64,000 nucleotides of DNA, from assembly GCA_933228675.1 (NCBI GenBank), contig OW121743.1, positions 114,749,781 through 114,813,780 on the forward strand, given 5' to 3'. Origin of the DNA: Stomorhina lunata. Its lineage: Eukaryota; Arthropoda; Insecta; Diptera; Rhiniidae. The translations under genes were made by a program, and so were the position numbers. This document shows, one piece after another, positions 9,867 through 22,800 of this stretch (the first letter of the stretch is position 1; every line of letters starts with the position of its first letter). Under the pieces are notes generated by a model. It searched no databases. It saw only the letters and a program-made list of their open reading frames with translations, and was not told the origin of the DNA.

Positions 9867-11535
9867 ACACACTGATACATTTTGAGGAAAAAGAAATACA
9901 CTTTTAAGGAAACCTATATCAAACGATAGGCCTTATTGAGTGTATCAGTTTGTCATTTTTAGAAATTTCGATATACCCTCAAAATCGAAAGTTATCGATA
10001 AAAAACGATTTTTTTGGTCTTTTCGAACAAAAATAGGCCTAGCCAAGTCATTTGTTTATCGATTTGAAATTTTAACACGGTTTGAGACAAGACATCAGGC
10101 TTTCTTCTTGTTAAAAAAGATTTTTTATCTCATCAAATTATCACAAAAATATTTTCAAACAAATTTAAATTTTTATTTTTTTTTCGATTTTTTCACATTG
10201 GGACGCCGTTTTCCGCAGTATTTTGTTAGGAATGCCAAACTTTTTTATATTTACTTGAAAAGTGCATTAAATATTTTGTGAACCTTGATTATTTAAATTT
10301 AAATTAACAGCGAATTAAAAAAAATATAAGTTTTTTTTTGTAAAAAGGCCAGTTTAATTAACGTACTATATACGTATAAGTACTTATATTTATACGCACT
10401 TATGAATGAAGTTAAAAAAGGATAAAAACAAAGAAGTACGACATAATGTCCAAGCTCTATTTATGCCTCTATTGCCGTTCTCGGTTTGACAAAAGAAGCA
10501 TTTTTAGTTAACTTCTTAAGTCACTTTTTTCGAATTTCAAGGAGTGCCGGCCAGAAAAATGTGTAATTTTTCCGTTTTTGCAAATTTTGACCTATAAGCT
10601 TAACTTTTTGACAAAATCTGAATGTTAATTTGTAATTTAGACCCAATTTGCTTTCCATCAGCAAATATCATAAAATCAAATAGATGTCTTCGATGACCCA
10701 AAATTTCTATGAAAATTTCCGATAACTCAAAAAATCCTTAGCCGATTTATACGCTACTTACGTAGATCGAAAGCTAATTGAGTCTACATTATGAATTAAT
10801 ATTTACGCTTTGTTAAAATGTTTATTAAAAAAGTTAAATTTTGCAAGAACTAAAAAATTGGCCATATTTTTTCTTATAAACGCAATTTTCAACTTCATGG
10901 CCTGGGCCTAGTTCGATTTGGCTTAAATTTTGTTATTTGAAGTTTCCCACCGAATGCCATAATAATCCGACCGCCATTTCTCTACTTTCGAAAAAAGTTG
11001 AAAAAACACTTTAACGTAGAAACGTATAGAAAATTTTCTAATATAAATACAAATAATACTGAATTCACCTTTTTTACTAAAATTGTTATATCTCTGTTAA
11101 TATGTTTCCGATTTTATTTAAAGTACTCTTGTTTTACAAAATGGTAATTTTTTTTTAAGTCAAAATATATTAGGTGTTCTGATAAATTTTACGAAAAAAA
11201 AGCTTCCGAAGTTGAAAAAATCGAAAAAAAAATAAAATTTTAACTTCAGCGGAAAATATTTTTATGATAAATTGGTCATGTTAAAAAAAGGTCTTTACGA
11301 AGTGAAAGCCTATTTTGTTTTCTGTCGAAACACATTTTAAAATTTAAAATCGATGTAAAAATGACTCAGTTAAGCCTTCTTTTCTCCGCTAAGTCCAAAA
11401 AAATCGTTTTTTATCGATAACTTTCGATTTTGAGGGTATATCGAAAATTTTAAAAATGGTAAAATGATCTTCTAACCGAGTTCTACTGGTTGAGCTTGGT
11501 TTCGTTCCGAGTGTATTTTCACTGTATCAGAGTGT
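9867..11535. mobile_element. 1.67-kb non-coding transposon with long terminal inverted repeats
   Basis: The outer ends match in inverted orientation: ACACACTGATACA at 9,867 and, on the other strand, ACACTCTGATACA ending at 11,535. Further in, about 60 bp (9,956-10,017 against 11,395-11,456) are almost perfectly inverted and contain CGATATACCCTCAAAATCGA and TTATCGATAAAAAACGATTT. The interior has no transposase; the only longer frame (9,940-10,281) runs across the inverted repeat and is not a gene. I do not recognise the family. A short AAT(A/T) next to both ends could be part of a target duplication but is not convincing. Confidence 0.75.
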
Positions 11536-13213
11536 AATTACAAACAAATTAAAATATTTTTTTATGTGTTAGGGGCCCTTAAGTAAAAAACATCAAAAAA
11601 TGTTAAAAAACATCAAAAATTAAAATAATACTTTATTTTTTAGAAATACTTTATTTTTAGAAATTTGAATTTTATAAAATAGTCTAAGCAACAGAAGTTC
11701 TGTAATGTAGAATTATGAAGATACACGGTAAAAGTTCATTGATAATAATGGATATTCTAGAAAGAAAAAATTTTAATTCAAAATTATAAAAAACGGCCAA
11801 GCTAATTTTAATGGTTTAAATAGTCTTCCAAATACCGCCTTTAACAATAGACCTACTAATAATTACTATTTTCTATATTTTTCATAATTTCATTAATGAT
11901 TTTCAATGATTTTGCATAAAAGTAAGCCAAACTTCTGAACTCAACAAAAGTTTTTTTTATTTTTTAACAAAATAAAGAAATTAACTAGAGTATTCGTTTC
12001 ATTTGTAATAACTTTTTATAAAAAAAAATTTAAACGTTAAAATCATATGGAATCCCGCCATTCTTTGTACATATTTCTCAAATTGTAGTCTTCATATTCA
12101 TCGTATTCATATAAGAAAGAATACAAATAATATTATGACAGACGATTTTTCAATTTTTTTTGCTAAGTTTTATACGATACGCATAACTATAGTTTCTTCT
12201 TATACTTAGAGCTATTTTACCTTTAGCGAAAAAGCAATATTGTATACTATAAAGATACTCTTACTCTGGGTTCTAAGTTAATAATTTTCATTCGCATATA
12301 AAATTGCAAGAAAATGTAAGAAATAAATATGAAAAATAAGTTTGGAATGATGAAGAAATGAAAAAAAGTAAATAACGCCGGAAGTCTTTTAATAATACAA
12401 CATATGACTTATTAAAAAAATAAAGAAACTTTAAGAAAAAAACTGTAAACGAGTACAATTCAAATATAAAACGCAGCAGGGAACTCCAACCATCTTCAAA
12501 TCAAACAGACAAACCGGCCAAACCAAACCGTAACATCCAACCAAAAAACCAAAAACTATCGATGAACTCGAGAAATGAAAAACATCAAAAGATTCATTTC
12601 TGACTCTTTTTTTTTATTCATAAAAAATAGCAAAGACAAACTTTTCTTTAATTTTTTTCATCTTTTTCCATTTCGTTATTTACGAGTATTATTGGCTTTC
12701 GCATTCAAAGTTTTTTCAACGTCTGTCTGTCTGAATTTATGTTTATCTGTTTGTCTGTCTGTCCGTTAGTCCGTTTACGAGTCCGAGTATCATCTAAGTA
12801 TGTATGTACCTGTACGAGTATGTTTGAACGTTTGTATGAATGAATTAATGTTGTTTTTTTAGTTTTGTTGTATGAGCGCCAAACGAACTTTTGACAGGTT
12901 GGCGAATAAATCTTGAAATGTTTTAATTTGTTCAGGAATCGATTTGCAACAGTCTTGTAGAAAGAAGTCCATAATGTTGGTTGGATTGGCTGGTTGCTAG
13001 CTCTTTACTCTTTTATGAAGATAGACGAACAGTCGGAAGGACAGACGGGCTCTCAACATTCTACAATTGCACTGTGTCGTTTACAGAATCGGAATTGCCA
13101 GGGTTAAAATATGCACAAGTCAATTTTTTGTTTTAGTTTTTCCTTTTTATTCTGCTCATAATATTTTGTGTAATTTGAATTAAAGGGTTTTCTAAAAGCT
13201 ACAGAAATAGAAT
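11536..13213. other. Non-coding stretch with CAA/CCAA-rich and TCTG-rich parts
   Basis: No gene is recognised. 12,480-12,560 is T-poor and rich in AACCAAAC-type words. 12,720-12,790 holds degenerate GTCTGTCTG repeats; the frame over it (12,575-12,769) is low complexity. 13,030-13,050 has a GGACAGACGGGC tract. This kind of sequence is common in fly introns and intergenic DNA. Confidence 0.5.
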
Positions 13214-16200
13214 TATATAGAAAAGTTGACGATAGGAAGTCGTTTCTTGAGAAAAGTTGACGATAGGAAGACATTTCTATAGAAAAGTTGACGATAGGAA
13301 GACATTTCTATAGAAAATTTGACGATAGGAAGACATTTCTATAGAAAAGTTGACGATAGGAAGACATTTCTTAAACAAAAGTTGACGATAGGAAGACATT
13401 TCAATAGAAAAGTTGACGATAGGAAGACATTTCTATAGAAAAGTTGACGATAGGAAGACATTTCTATAGAAAAGTTAACGATAGGAAGACACTTCTATAG
13501 AAAAGTTGACGATAGGAAGACATTTATATAGAAAAGTTGACGATAGGAAGACATTTCTATAGAAAAGTTGACGATAAGAAGACATTTCTATAGAAAAGTT
13601 GACGATAGGAAGACATTTCTATAGAAAAGTTGACGATAGGAAGACATTTCTATAGAAAAGTTGACGATAGGAAGACATTTCTATAGAAAAGTTGACGATA
13701 GGAAGACATTTATATAGAAAAGTTGACGATAGGAAGACGTTTCTATAGAAAAGTTGACGATAGGAAGACATTTCTATAGAAAAGTTGACGATAAGAAGAC
13801 ATATCTATAGAAAAGTTGACGATAGGAAGACATTTCTATAGAAAAGTTGACGATAGGAAGACATTTCTATAGAAAAGTTGACGAATGGAAGACATTTCTA
13901 TAGAAAAGTTGACGATAGGAAGACATTTCTATAGAAAAGTTGACGATAGGAAGACATTTCTATAGAAAATTTGACGATAGGAAGACATTTCTATAGAAAA
14001 GTTGACGATAGGAAGACATTTCTATAGAAAAGTTGACGATAGGAAGACATTTCTATAGAAAAGTTAACGATAGGAAGACACTTCTATAGAAAAGTTGACG
14101 ATAGGAAGACATTTATATAGAAAAGTTGACGATAGGAAGACATTTCTATAGAAAATTTGACGATAGGAAGACATTTCTATAGAAAAGTTGACGATAGGAA
14201 GACATTTCTTATACAAAAGTTGACGATAGGAAGACATTTCTATAGAAAAGTTGACGATAGGAAGACATTTCTATAGAAAAGTTGACGATAGGAAGACATT
14301 TCTATAGAAAAGTTAACGATAGGAAGACACTTCTATAGAAAAGTTGACGATAGGAAGACATTTATATAGAAAAGTTGACGATAGGAAGACATTTCTATAG
14401 AAAAGTTGACGATAGGAAGACGTTTCTACAGAAAAGTTGACGATAGGAAGACATTTCTATAGAAAAGTTGACGATAGGAAGACATTTCTGTAGAAAAGTT
14501 GACGATAGGAAGACATTTCTATAGAAAAGTTGACGATAGGAAGACATTTCTATAGAAAAGTTGACGATAGGAAGACATTTCTATAGAAAAGTTGACGATA
14601 GGAAGACATTTCTATAGAAAAGTTGATGATAGGAAGACATTTCTATAGAAAAGTTGACGATAGGAAGACATTTCTATAAAAAAGTTGACGATAGGAAGAC
14701 ATTTCTATAGAAAAGTTGACGATAGGAAGACATTTCTATAGAAAAGTTGACGATAGGAAGACATTTCTATAGAAAAGTTGACGATAGGAAGACATTTCTA
14801 TAGAAAAGTTGACGATAGGAAGACATTTCTATAGAAAAGTTGACGATAGGAAGACATTTCTATAGAAAAGTTGACGATAGGAAGACATTTCTATAGAAAA
14901 GTTAACGATAGGAAGACACTTCTATAGAAAAGTTGACGATAGGAAGACATTTATATAGAAAAGTTGACGATAGGAAGACATTTCTATAGAAAAGTTGACG
15001 ATAAGAAGACATTTCTATAGAAAAGTTGTCGATAGGAAGACATTTCTATAGAAAAGTTGTCGATAGGAAGACATTTCTATAGAAAAGTTGACGATAGGAA
15101 GACATTTCTATAGAAAAGTTGACGATAGGAAGACATTTCTATAGAAAAGTTGACGATAGGAAGACATTTATATAGAAAAGTTGACGATAGGAAGACGTTT
15201 CTATAGAAAAGTTGACGATAGGAAGACATTTCTATAGAAAAGTTGACGATAAGAAGACATATCTATAGAAAAGTTGACGATAGGAAGACATTTCTATAGA
15301 AAAGTTGACGATAGGAAGACATTTCTATAGAAAAGTTGACGATAAGAAGACATATCTATAGAAAAGTTGACAATAGGAAGACATTTCTATAGCAAAGTTG
15401 ACGATAGGAAGACATTTCTATAGAAAATTTGACGATAGGAAGACATTTCTATAGAAAAGTTGACGATAGGAAGACATTTCTATAGAAAAGTTGACGATAG
15501 GAAGACATTTCTATAGAAAAGTTGACGATAGGAAGACATTTCTATAGAAAAGTTAACGATAGGAAGACACTTCTATAGAAAAGTTGACGATAGGAAGACA
15601 TTTATATAGAAAAGTTGACGATAGGAAGACATTTCTATAGAAAATTTGACGATAGGAAGACATTTCTATAGAAAAGTTGACGATAGGAAGACATTTCTTA
15701 TACAAAAGTTGACGATAGGAAGACATTTCTATAGAAAAGTTGACGATAGGAAGACATTTCTATAGAAAAGTTGACGATAGGAAGACATTTCTATAGAAAA
15801 GTTAACGATAGGAAGACACTTCTATAGAAAAGTTGACGATAGGAAGACATTTATATAGAAAAGTTGACGATAGGAAGACATTTCTATAGAAAAGTTGACG
15901 ATAGGAAGACGTTTCTACAGAAAAGTTGACGATAGGAAGACATTTCTATAGAAAAGTTGACGATAAGAAGACATTTCTATAGAAAAGTTGACGATAGGAA
16001 GACATTTCTATAGAAAAGTTGACGATAGGAAGACATTTCTATAGAAAAGTTGACGATAGGAAGACATTTCTATAGAAAAGTTGACCATAGGAAGACATTT
16101 CTATAGAAAAGTTGACGATAGGAAGACATTTCTATAGAAAAGTTGACGATAGGAAGACATTTCTATAGAAAAGTTGACGATAGGAAGACATTTCTATAGA

Positions 16201-17390
16201 AAAGTTGACGATAGGAAGACATTTCTATAGAAAAGTTGACGATAGGAAGACATTTCTATAGAAAACTTGACGATAGGAAGACATTTCTATAGAAAAGTTG
16301 ACGATAGGAAGACATTTCTTTAGAAAAGTTGACGATAGGAAGACATTTCTATAGAAAAGTTGACGATAGGAAGACATTTCTATAGAAAAGTTGACGATAG
16401 GAAGACATTTCTATAGAAAAGTTGACGATAGGAAGACATTTCTATAGAAAAGTTGACGATAGGAAGACATTTCTATAGAAAAGTTGACGATAGGAAGACA
16501 TTTCTATAGAAAAGTTGACGATAGGAAGACATTTCTATAGAAAAGTTGACGATAGGAAGACATTTCTATAGAAAAGTTGACGATAAGAAGACATTTCTAT
16601 AGAAAAGTTGACGATAGGAAGACATTTCGTAAAGAAAAGTTGATGGGAAGACATTTCGTAAAGAAAAGTTGACGATAGGAAGACATTTCTTTAAGAAAAG
16701 TTGATGATAGGAAAACATTTTTTAAAGAAAAGTTGACGACAGAAAGACATTTCTTAAAGAAAGTTGATGACAGGAAGACATTTCTTAGAGAAAAGTTGGC
16801 GATAGGAAAACATTTCTTAAATAAAAGTTGACGATAGGAAAACATTTCTTAGAGAAAAGTTGACGATAGGAAGACATTTCTATAGAAAAGTTGACGATAG
16901 GAAGACATTTCTATAGAAAAGTTGACGATAGGAAGACATTTCTATAGAAAAGTTATAGGAAGACATTTCTATAGAAAAGTTGACGATAGGAAGAAAAGTT
17001 GACGATAGGAAGAAAAGTTGACAAAAAAGAAGACATTTCTATAGGAAAGTTGACGATAGGAAGACATTTCTATAGAAAAGTTATAGGAAGACATTTCTAT
17101 AGAAAAGTTGACGATAGGAAGAAAAGTTGACGATAGGAAGAAAAGTTGACAAAAAGAAGACATCTCTATAGGAAAGTTGACGATAGGAAGACATTTCTAT
17201 AGAAAAGTTGACGATAGGAAGACATTTCTGTAGAAAAGTTGACGATAGGAAGACATTTCTTAAAGAAAAGTTGACGATAGGAAGACATTTCTATAGAAAA
17301 GTTGCCAATGGGAAGAGTTTTCTATAGAAAAGTTGCCAATGGGAAGAGTTTTCTATAGAAATGTTGACAATGGGAGGGGTTTTCGATAGT
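13214..17390 (+). repeat. Minisatellite array A, 31-bp unit, ~135 units
   Basis: The unit contains GTTGACGATAGGAAGACA followed by TTTCTATAGAAAA, 31 bp in all. Most of the array is nearly homogeneous, with recurring variants (GTTAACG, CACTTCTATAG, CATTTATATAG, TCTTATACAAAAG). Variant order shows higher-order copies: the GTTAACG unit recurs at 13,474, 14,063, 14,312, 14,901, 15,552 and 15,801, and a block is repeated with an offset of 1,489 bp. The distal end (16,620-17,390) is more diverged, with deletions and a 128-bp local duplication (16,951 and 17,079). Open frames here are by-products of the repeat. Confidence 0.97.
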
Positions 17391-18459
17391 ATTGGCATTA
17401 GTTTTTACTTTACTTTTTCTACTAATTTTCTTGGGATTTGTATTTATAATGTCCTTCGTATGGGAAACCCTTTCCTTAAGTTCCCTACAAACAAATAAAA
17501 AATATTCTAACTTGATTTTATTTCCATTTTTTCCAGTTCCTTTAATTTTTTGCCAACATCAACTCTTGGCCAGTTAAAAAACAAACTCTATATAATTCCA
17601 ACTACTTATGAGAGTAAAGCTACAAATTTCATTCCGAGTCTTCTATTCTACTTGAAAGTTTTGCATACTACAATTTTTTTTATTCGATTTTTCGTATTTT
17701 TCATAATTTTTTTTTTTTTGTTAAATATTCCTGAGATATTTTTTTAGCCTAAAAGGTAAATACTTGTTTATACATACGAGTATCACTGACTCCGGGTATA
17801 GTAAAGAAATTTATGATGTTGATAAGTATTCCCATAATTTCTGCAGAAATGTCTAAAATGTGTGTTCCAAAAACAAATGGGATGATTGTCTTCCAAAACT
17901 TATTTGTAGTTTTAACTTTTTTTCCGTTTTTTTTTGTTATTAGTTCAACTCATTTTTTAACAAAATTTTGTTGGAGTTTTATTGGACATTTTGTAATTTT
18001 GTGTTATGAAGAAATGAAGAGGATTCATAATTTGAAAATGGCAATATTTAGATTAAAAAGTTTTGAAAAAATTAAATTAGGTAAACCGGAAATTATTTAT
18101 AAAGTTGGACATATAGACTGAAAGATGGGCAGACAGACAAACGGACGGGCAGGCAGGATGAACGGTCGTCATATGCAGATTTTTACATATCTTTTAGGTC
18201 ATCCTGGTCATGTGTCCACGTGTTTAATGTCTTCTTTTAAATTATTAAAAGCTTTTTGTTCTTTTTAAAAGGAAATAAGAATAATTCCTTGCAGACAGGA
18301 CAAGGCGGGCTCATGTTATGATTGATTTCTTTCCTATATTAAAATTGTTTTTATGGAAATTTATTATTTCGCTTTATAAGATGGAAATAAATACTTATAA
18401 AGATGATATCATGTTGACTTTAAATTCTTAAATAAGCGACGAAATAAAAAATCCATTTT
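17391..18459. other. Non-coding spacer between arrays A and B
   Basis: AT-rich sequence with small reading frames rich in Phe, Ile and Leu and no recognisable domain. 18,120-18,165 has a GGCAGACAGACAAACGGACG tract, like the tracts in the dispersed repeat at 27,620. No gene called. Confidence 0.5.
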
Positions 18460-19456
18460 TTCTAATCGTCAACTTTTTTATAGAAAACTCTTTTCATTGT
18501 CAACTTTTCTATAGAAAACTCTTCTCATCGTCAACTTTTCTATAGAAAACTCTTCTCATCGTCAACTTTTCTATAGAAAACTCTTCTCATCGTCAACTTT
18601 TCTATAGAAAACTCTTCTCATCGTCAACTTTTCTATAGAAAACTCTTCTCATCGTCAACTTTTCTATAGAAAACTCTTCTCATCGTCAACTTTTCTATAG
18701 AAAACTCTTCTCATCGTCAACTTTTCTATAGAAAACTCTTCTCATCGTCAACTTTTCTATAGAAAACTCTTCTCATCGTCAACTTTTCTATAGAAAACTC
18801 TTCTCATCGTCAACTGTTCTATAGAAAACTCTTCTTATCGTCACATTTTCTATAGAAATCTCTTCTGATCGTCAACTTTCTATGGAAAACTCTTCTTATC
18901 GTCAACTTTTCTATAGAAAACTCTTCTTATCGTCAACTTTTCTATAGAAAACTCTTCTCATCATTAACTTTTCTATAGAAAAATCTTCTCATCGTCAACT
19001 TTTGTGTAGAAAATTCTTCTCATTATCAACTTTTATCGTCAACTTTTGTATAGAAAACTTTTCTCATCGCCAACTTTTTTTATCAAAAATTTTCCAATCG
19101 TCAACTTTTCTATAGAAAAATCTTCCCATCGTCAACTTTTCTATCAAAACTTTTCACATCGTCAACTTTTCTATAGAAAATTTTTCTTATCGTCATTTTT
19201 TCTATAGAAAATTCTTCTTATCATAAAATTTTCTATATAAAATTCTTCTTATAGTCAACTTTTCTATAGAAATTCTTTTATCGTCAACTTTTCTATAGAA
19301 AAATCTACCCATCGTCGAATTTTCTATAGAAAACTCTTCCCATCGTCAACTTTTCTATAGGAAACGCTTCTAATCCTCAACTTTTCTATAGAAAAGTCTT
19401 TCCATTGTCATCTTTTTTATAGAAAACTCTTCCCATCTTCAACTTTTTCTATGAAA
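18460..19456 (-). repeat. Minisatellite array B, 31-bp unit, ~32 units
   Basis: On the minus strand the unit reads GTTGACGATGAGAAGAGT followed by TTTCTATAGAAAA, so it is a close variant of arrays A and D in opposite orientation to A. The first 12 or so units are nearly identical; units after about 18,840 diverge steadily, with length changes. This gradient is typical of an array expanding at one end. Confidence 0.95.
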
Positions 19457-20160
19457 AAACCTAATAAAATTGTCAGAAAGGTGGTAATCAGTCAAAAACA
19501 GACGTCAATCTTATTTGGAATATAACTTTTAATTTTTAAACAAATTAAAAAAATATTAGTCTTTACCATTAAACAAAAATAAGGAGCTAAGAAATATCCC
19601 TTGTTTATTTAAAATTATGACATTTATTGCACAAAAATTCATCCATTAAACAAATTATTTTTTAAAACATATTTCCATTAAAATTTAATATTTCCTCGAA
19701 TGAAAAAACAGGCGTTGTGACAATATATTAATATTAAATATTTATTTCCCATGATTTATTTCCAATTTTTTTTTCTCTATATGAAAACAGATTTTTTAAA
19801 ATTTTAAATATTTACCTCAAGTTTTTTTTTTGTCAGTTTATCTCCACTCCCAGTAAAATTATTGCCAAGTTATACGATTCAAGGAAAAACGACTTTTCAT
19901 TTATTTTTTAGGTTTAAACAAAAAAAATAAATAAAACCCCGGCTTAAGAAACTTAATAACTGAATAAATTCAGATGTTTTTCGCAGTTTCTTATCAAATC
20001 TGCATTAAGTTTTTTAAGTTTTTTTAATAAAATCTGTGCATTAATGGAAAATTTTCAATAATACAGTTGCGAGAAATATGATTAGTACATAGAGAGAAAC
20101 TCATTTAATTTTTTACAAAATTATGGGAATTTTCTAAAGAAAAATTTTTAAGGCGAAAAC
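19457..20160. other. Non-coding spacer between arrays B and C
   Basis: AT-rich, with runs of A and T and no recognisable gene or element. The last 60 bases grade into array C with degenerate 'ttttctatagaaaatttt' pieces. Confidence 0.5.
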
Positions 20161-20882
20161 TTTTCTATAGAAAATTTTACACAGCGAAATGTCCTCCTAT
20201 CGTCAACTTTTCTATAGAAATGTCTTCCTATCATTAACTCTTCTATAGAAATGTTTTTCTTTCGACAACTTTTCTAGAGAAATGTCTTCCCATCAACTTT
20301 TCTTTAAGTAATGTCTTCCTATTATCAACTTTCCTATAGAAATGTCTTCCCAACATTATCTTTTCTATAGAAATGTCTTCCTAACATCAACTTTTCTATA
20401 GAAATGTCTTCCTATTGTCAACTTTTCTATAGAAATGTCTTCCTTCGTCAACTTTTCTATGGAAATGTCTTCCTATCGTCAACTTTTCTATAGAAATGTC
20501 TTCCTATTGTCAACTTTTCTATTGAAATGTCTTCCCATCGTCAACTTTTCTATAGAAATGTCTTCCTTCGTCAACTTTTCTATAGAAATGTCTTCCTATC
20601 ATCAACTTTTCTATAGAAATATCTTCCTATCGTCAACTTTTCTATAGAAATGTCTTCCTATCGTCAACTTTTCTATAGAAATATTTTCATATCGTCAACT
20701 TTTCTATAGAAATATTTTCCTATCGTCAACTTTTCTATGGAAAACTCTTCTTATCATCAACTTTTGTATAGAAATGCGTTCCAATCGTCAACTTTTCTAT
20801 AGAAAAATGCATTTCTATCGTCAACTTTTCTTTAAGAAATGTCTTTCTACCTATCGTCAGCTTCTCTTTAAGGAATGTTTTT
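20161..20882 (-). repeat. Minisatellite array C, 31-bp unit, ~23 units (inverted A type)
   Basis: The minus-strand unit is that of array A (GTTGACGATAGGAAGACA plus the CTATAG core), but units are more diverged and several have lost 2-5 bases. A (plus) and C (minus) thus form inverted arms around 17,390-20,160. The frame at 20,435-20,647 is a by-product. Confidence 0.93.
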
Positions 20883-22800
20883 TTTCAGTGTATTTCATTC
20901 CCCCCCACTATTTTCTCAGTTATCGGCTTGAATATATCTCAGTTTATTGGTTTTTTATGACTTTTTTTAATGCGAAAAACTGTAAATACTTTAATGACGA
21001 ATTGCTTTCATATCGTGAATCAACAAAAGCTTTAAGTTACAACAAAAACACATTCACTTACTTATTCGTTCCGTAACAGTTCGCAAATCGTCTTAGAAAT
21101 CTTTAGCCGTTTTCTGTTCTGCTGATTTTACTTTCGAATTCATCGAATGCTACCAGACATAAGGACGGACGGAAAGACAGACACACACACATCAATTGCA
21201 CACGCTTATGCTGGTGTTAAGCAACAACAATAAAAGCAGCAGCAAAAATGTTGATGACATTGTCAGCAGCAATCAATAGTTTCATAAGCCGATGTCAGTC
21301 AATCATGAGCTGGTGGGAAACAATAAAACCGCATGTGCGGTTACGGTGAATAAATCACCGGACACACCTTCCTTCGTCTTCGATATCACCTTCTTTTCAT
21401 CCCTTCGCTATTCAATGTTTTTTTGTGGTGTTACACTTAAATGCTCTATTAAATCCTTTTCTTGTAGCAGAAGAAGAAAAACCAAGTTAACGACCATCTG
21501 TTTTAACTACAAGTAACTTCTTCAAATGTTTAAAGAAAATATTTGAATTTTTATAAAGGCAAACAGTTCGGGACCTTGTGTCTCACTTACACTTGTATTC
21601 TTTAAAAGTCATAAAATTATTTACTATTTGTAGTTGTGTGAAGAAGCCTTAATCTGGTATCTTTGTATAATAATACTGCCTCTCTAAAATCTTTTAAAGA
21701 ACGATCTTGAGCTTTAATCCCAACTCAAGATTTTTTTGTGGTTTTAAGAGAAAGTGTTACTTATGGTTAAGATTAATTGTCTTCAATAATAAGGTTTGAT
21801 ATTTACAAAATCCATTTTACGGTCTTTCCGTTTATAGCCTTTTTAAAGGAGAGATCAGGAAATCCTATATGTATGTATGCCCTTATTTCCAGGTAGTTCA
21901 ATTGTTTTTGTGGGATATTTTGTAGGTGTAGAAAGGTGTCGAAAATCTAGTAATTATTTAATTAGGAAATTTATTGTCTAAATTGACAGTTCTGGAAAGA
22001 TTTTGTGGTTATAGTCTAATTAATTTAATTTAGAGGATTTTTAATTATGATCATAACGAAAAACCAGTTATTGTTCAGAGCAACAAATTTTCAATATAAA
22101 ATTTTCAAAGCAACAAATTTTGTACAATTTTTTTTTCTGAGGCCACCTTTTCTATTGAAAACTTTGTAAAGCAAAAACTTTCTGATAGAAAATTTTTCAT
22201 TTCTATAACAAAATGTTTTTTCGCACTCTTGTTTTAAAATTCCTAAATAAAATTTTAAAATACAAAAAAAAAACTAATTAAGTCTATAATAATTAGAAAT
22301 AAACACATTTCAAATTGACATCCATCAAAACTGCATTGAAATTTTCGACTGTCAATGTCGTTTTGATGCTTTTTTTCTTCTTTAAAATTTAATTTTTTTC
22401 ACTTTTTTTGTTTGATTTCAAAATGACAACTAATTCCGGCGAAAAAAAAAACGTTGACACTTTAATTTAAATTTTTTAAAACAAAAAAATAGACAATCCA
22501 AATAAATATAGAGATTTTAACTAAATGAAATAGTAAAATATTTAACACAATGACATGAATATATCAAGTACTAAAGTTTTATATTTTTAAACAATGTAAA
22601 ATATTTTTTTGTTTTATGGAAAAAAAATCTTGTAAAAATTTGTAAAATGTAAAATTTGTAAATGTAACATATTGTCCATATGTATAATCTGTAGGTGTGT
22701 TTTTTTATGTAATTTGAATCTGAACCCAAAGGCGGGTTCGTCAATCAACATCTCGTCTTTGTCAAATGGTTTTAAATTTATCCCACAGGGGAAAATTTAA
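20883..22800. other. Non-coding spacer between arrays C and D
   Basis: No gene is recognised. It contains a GGACGGACGGAAAGACAGACAC tract around 21,162, CAGCAGCAA-type runs (21,225-21,275), and an imperfect hairpin at 22,323-22,368 (CATCAAAAC...GTTTTGATG). Low-level CTATTGAAAA-like pieces appear near 22,150. The frame at 21,292-21,516 has no domain I know. Confidence 0.45.

Noticed and set aside
13214..17390. CRISPR-like appearance (31-bp units repeated many times)
   Set aside because: Units are directly joined with no variable spacers, vary by point mutation, and lie in an AT-rich eukaryotic genome with transposons of flies.
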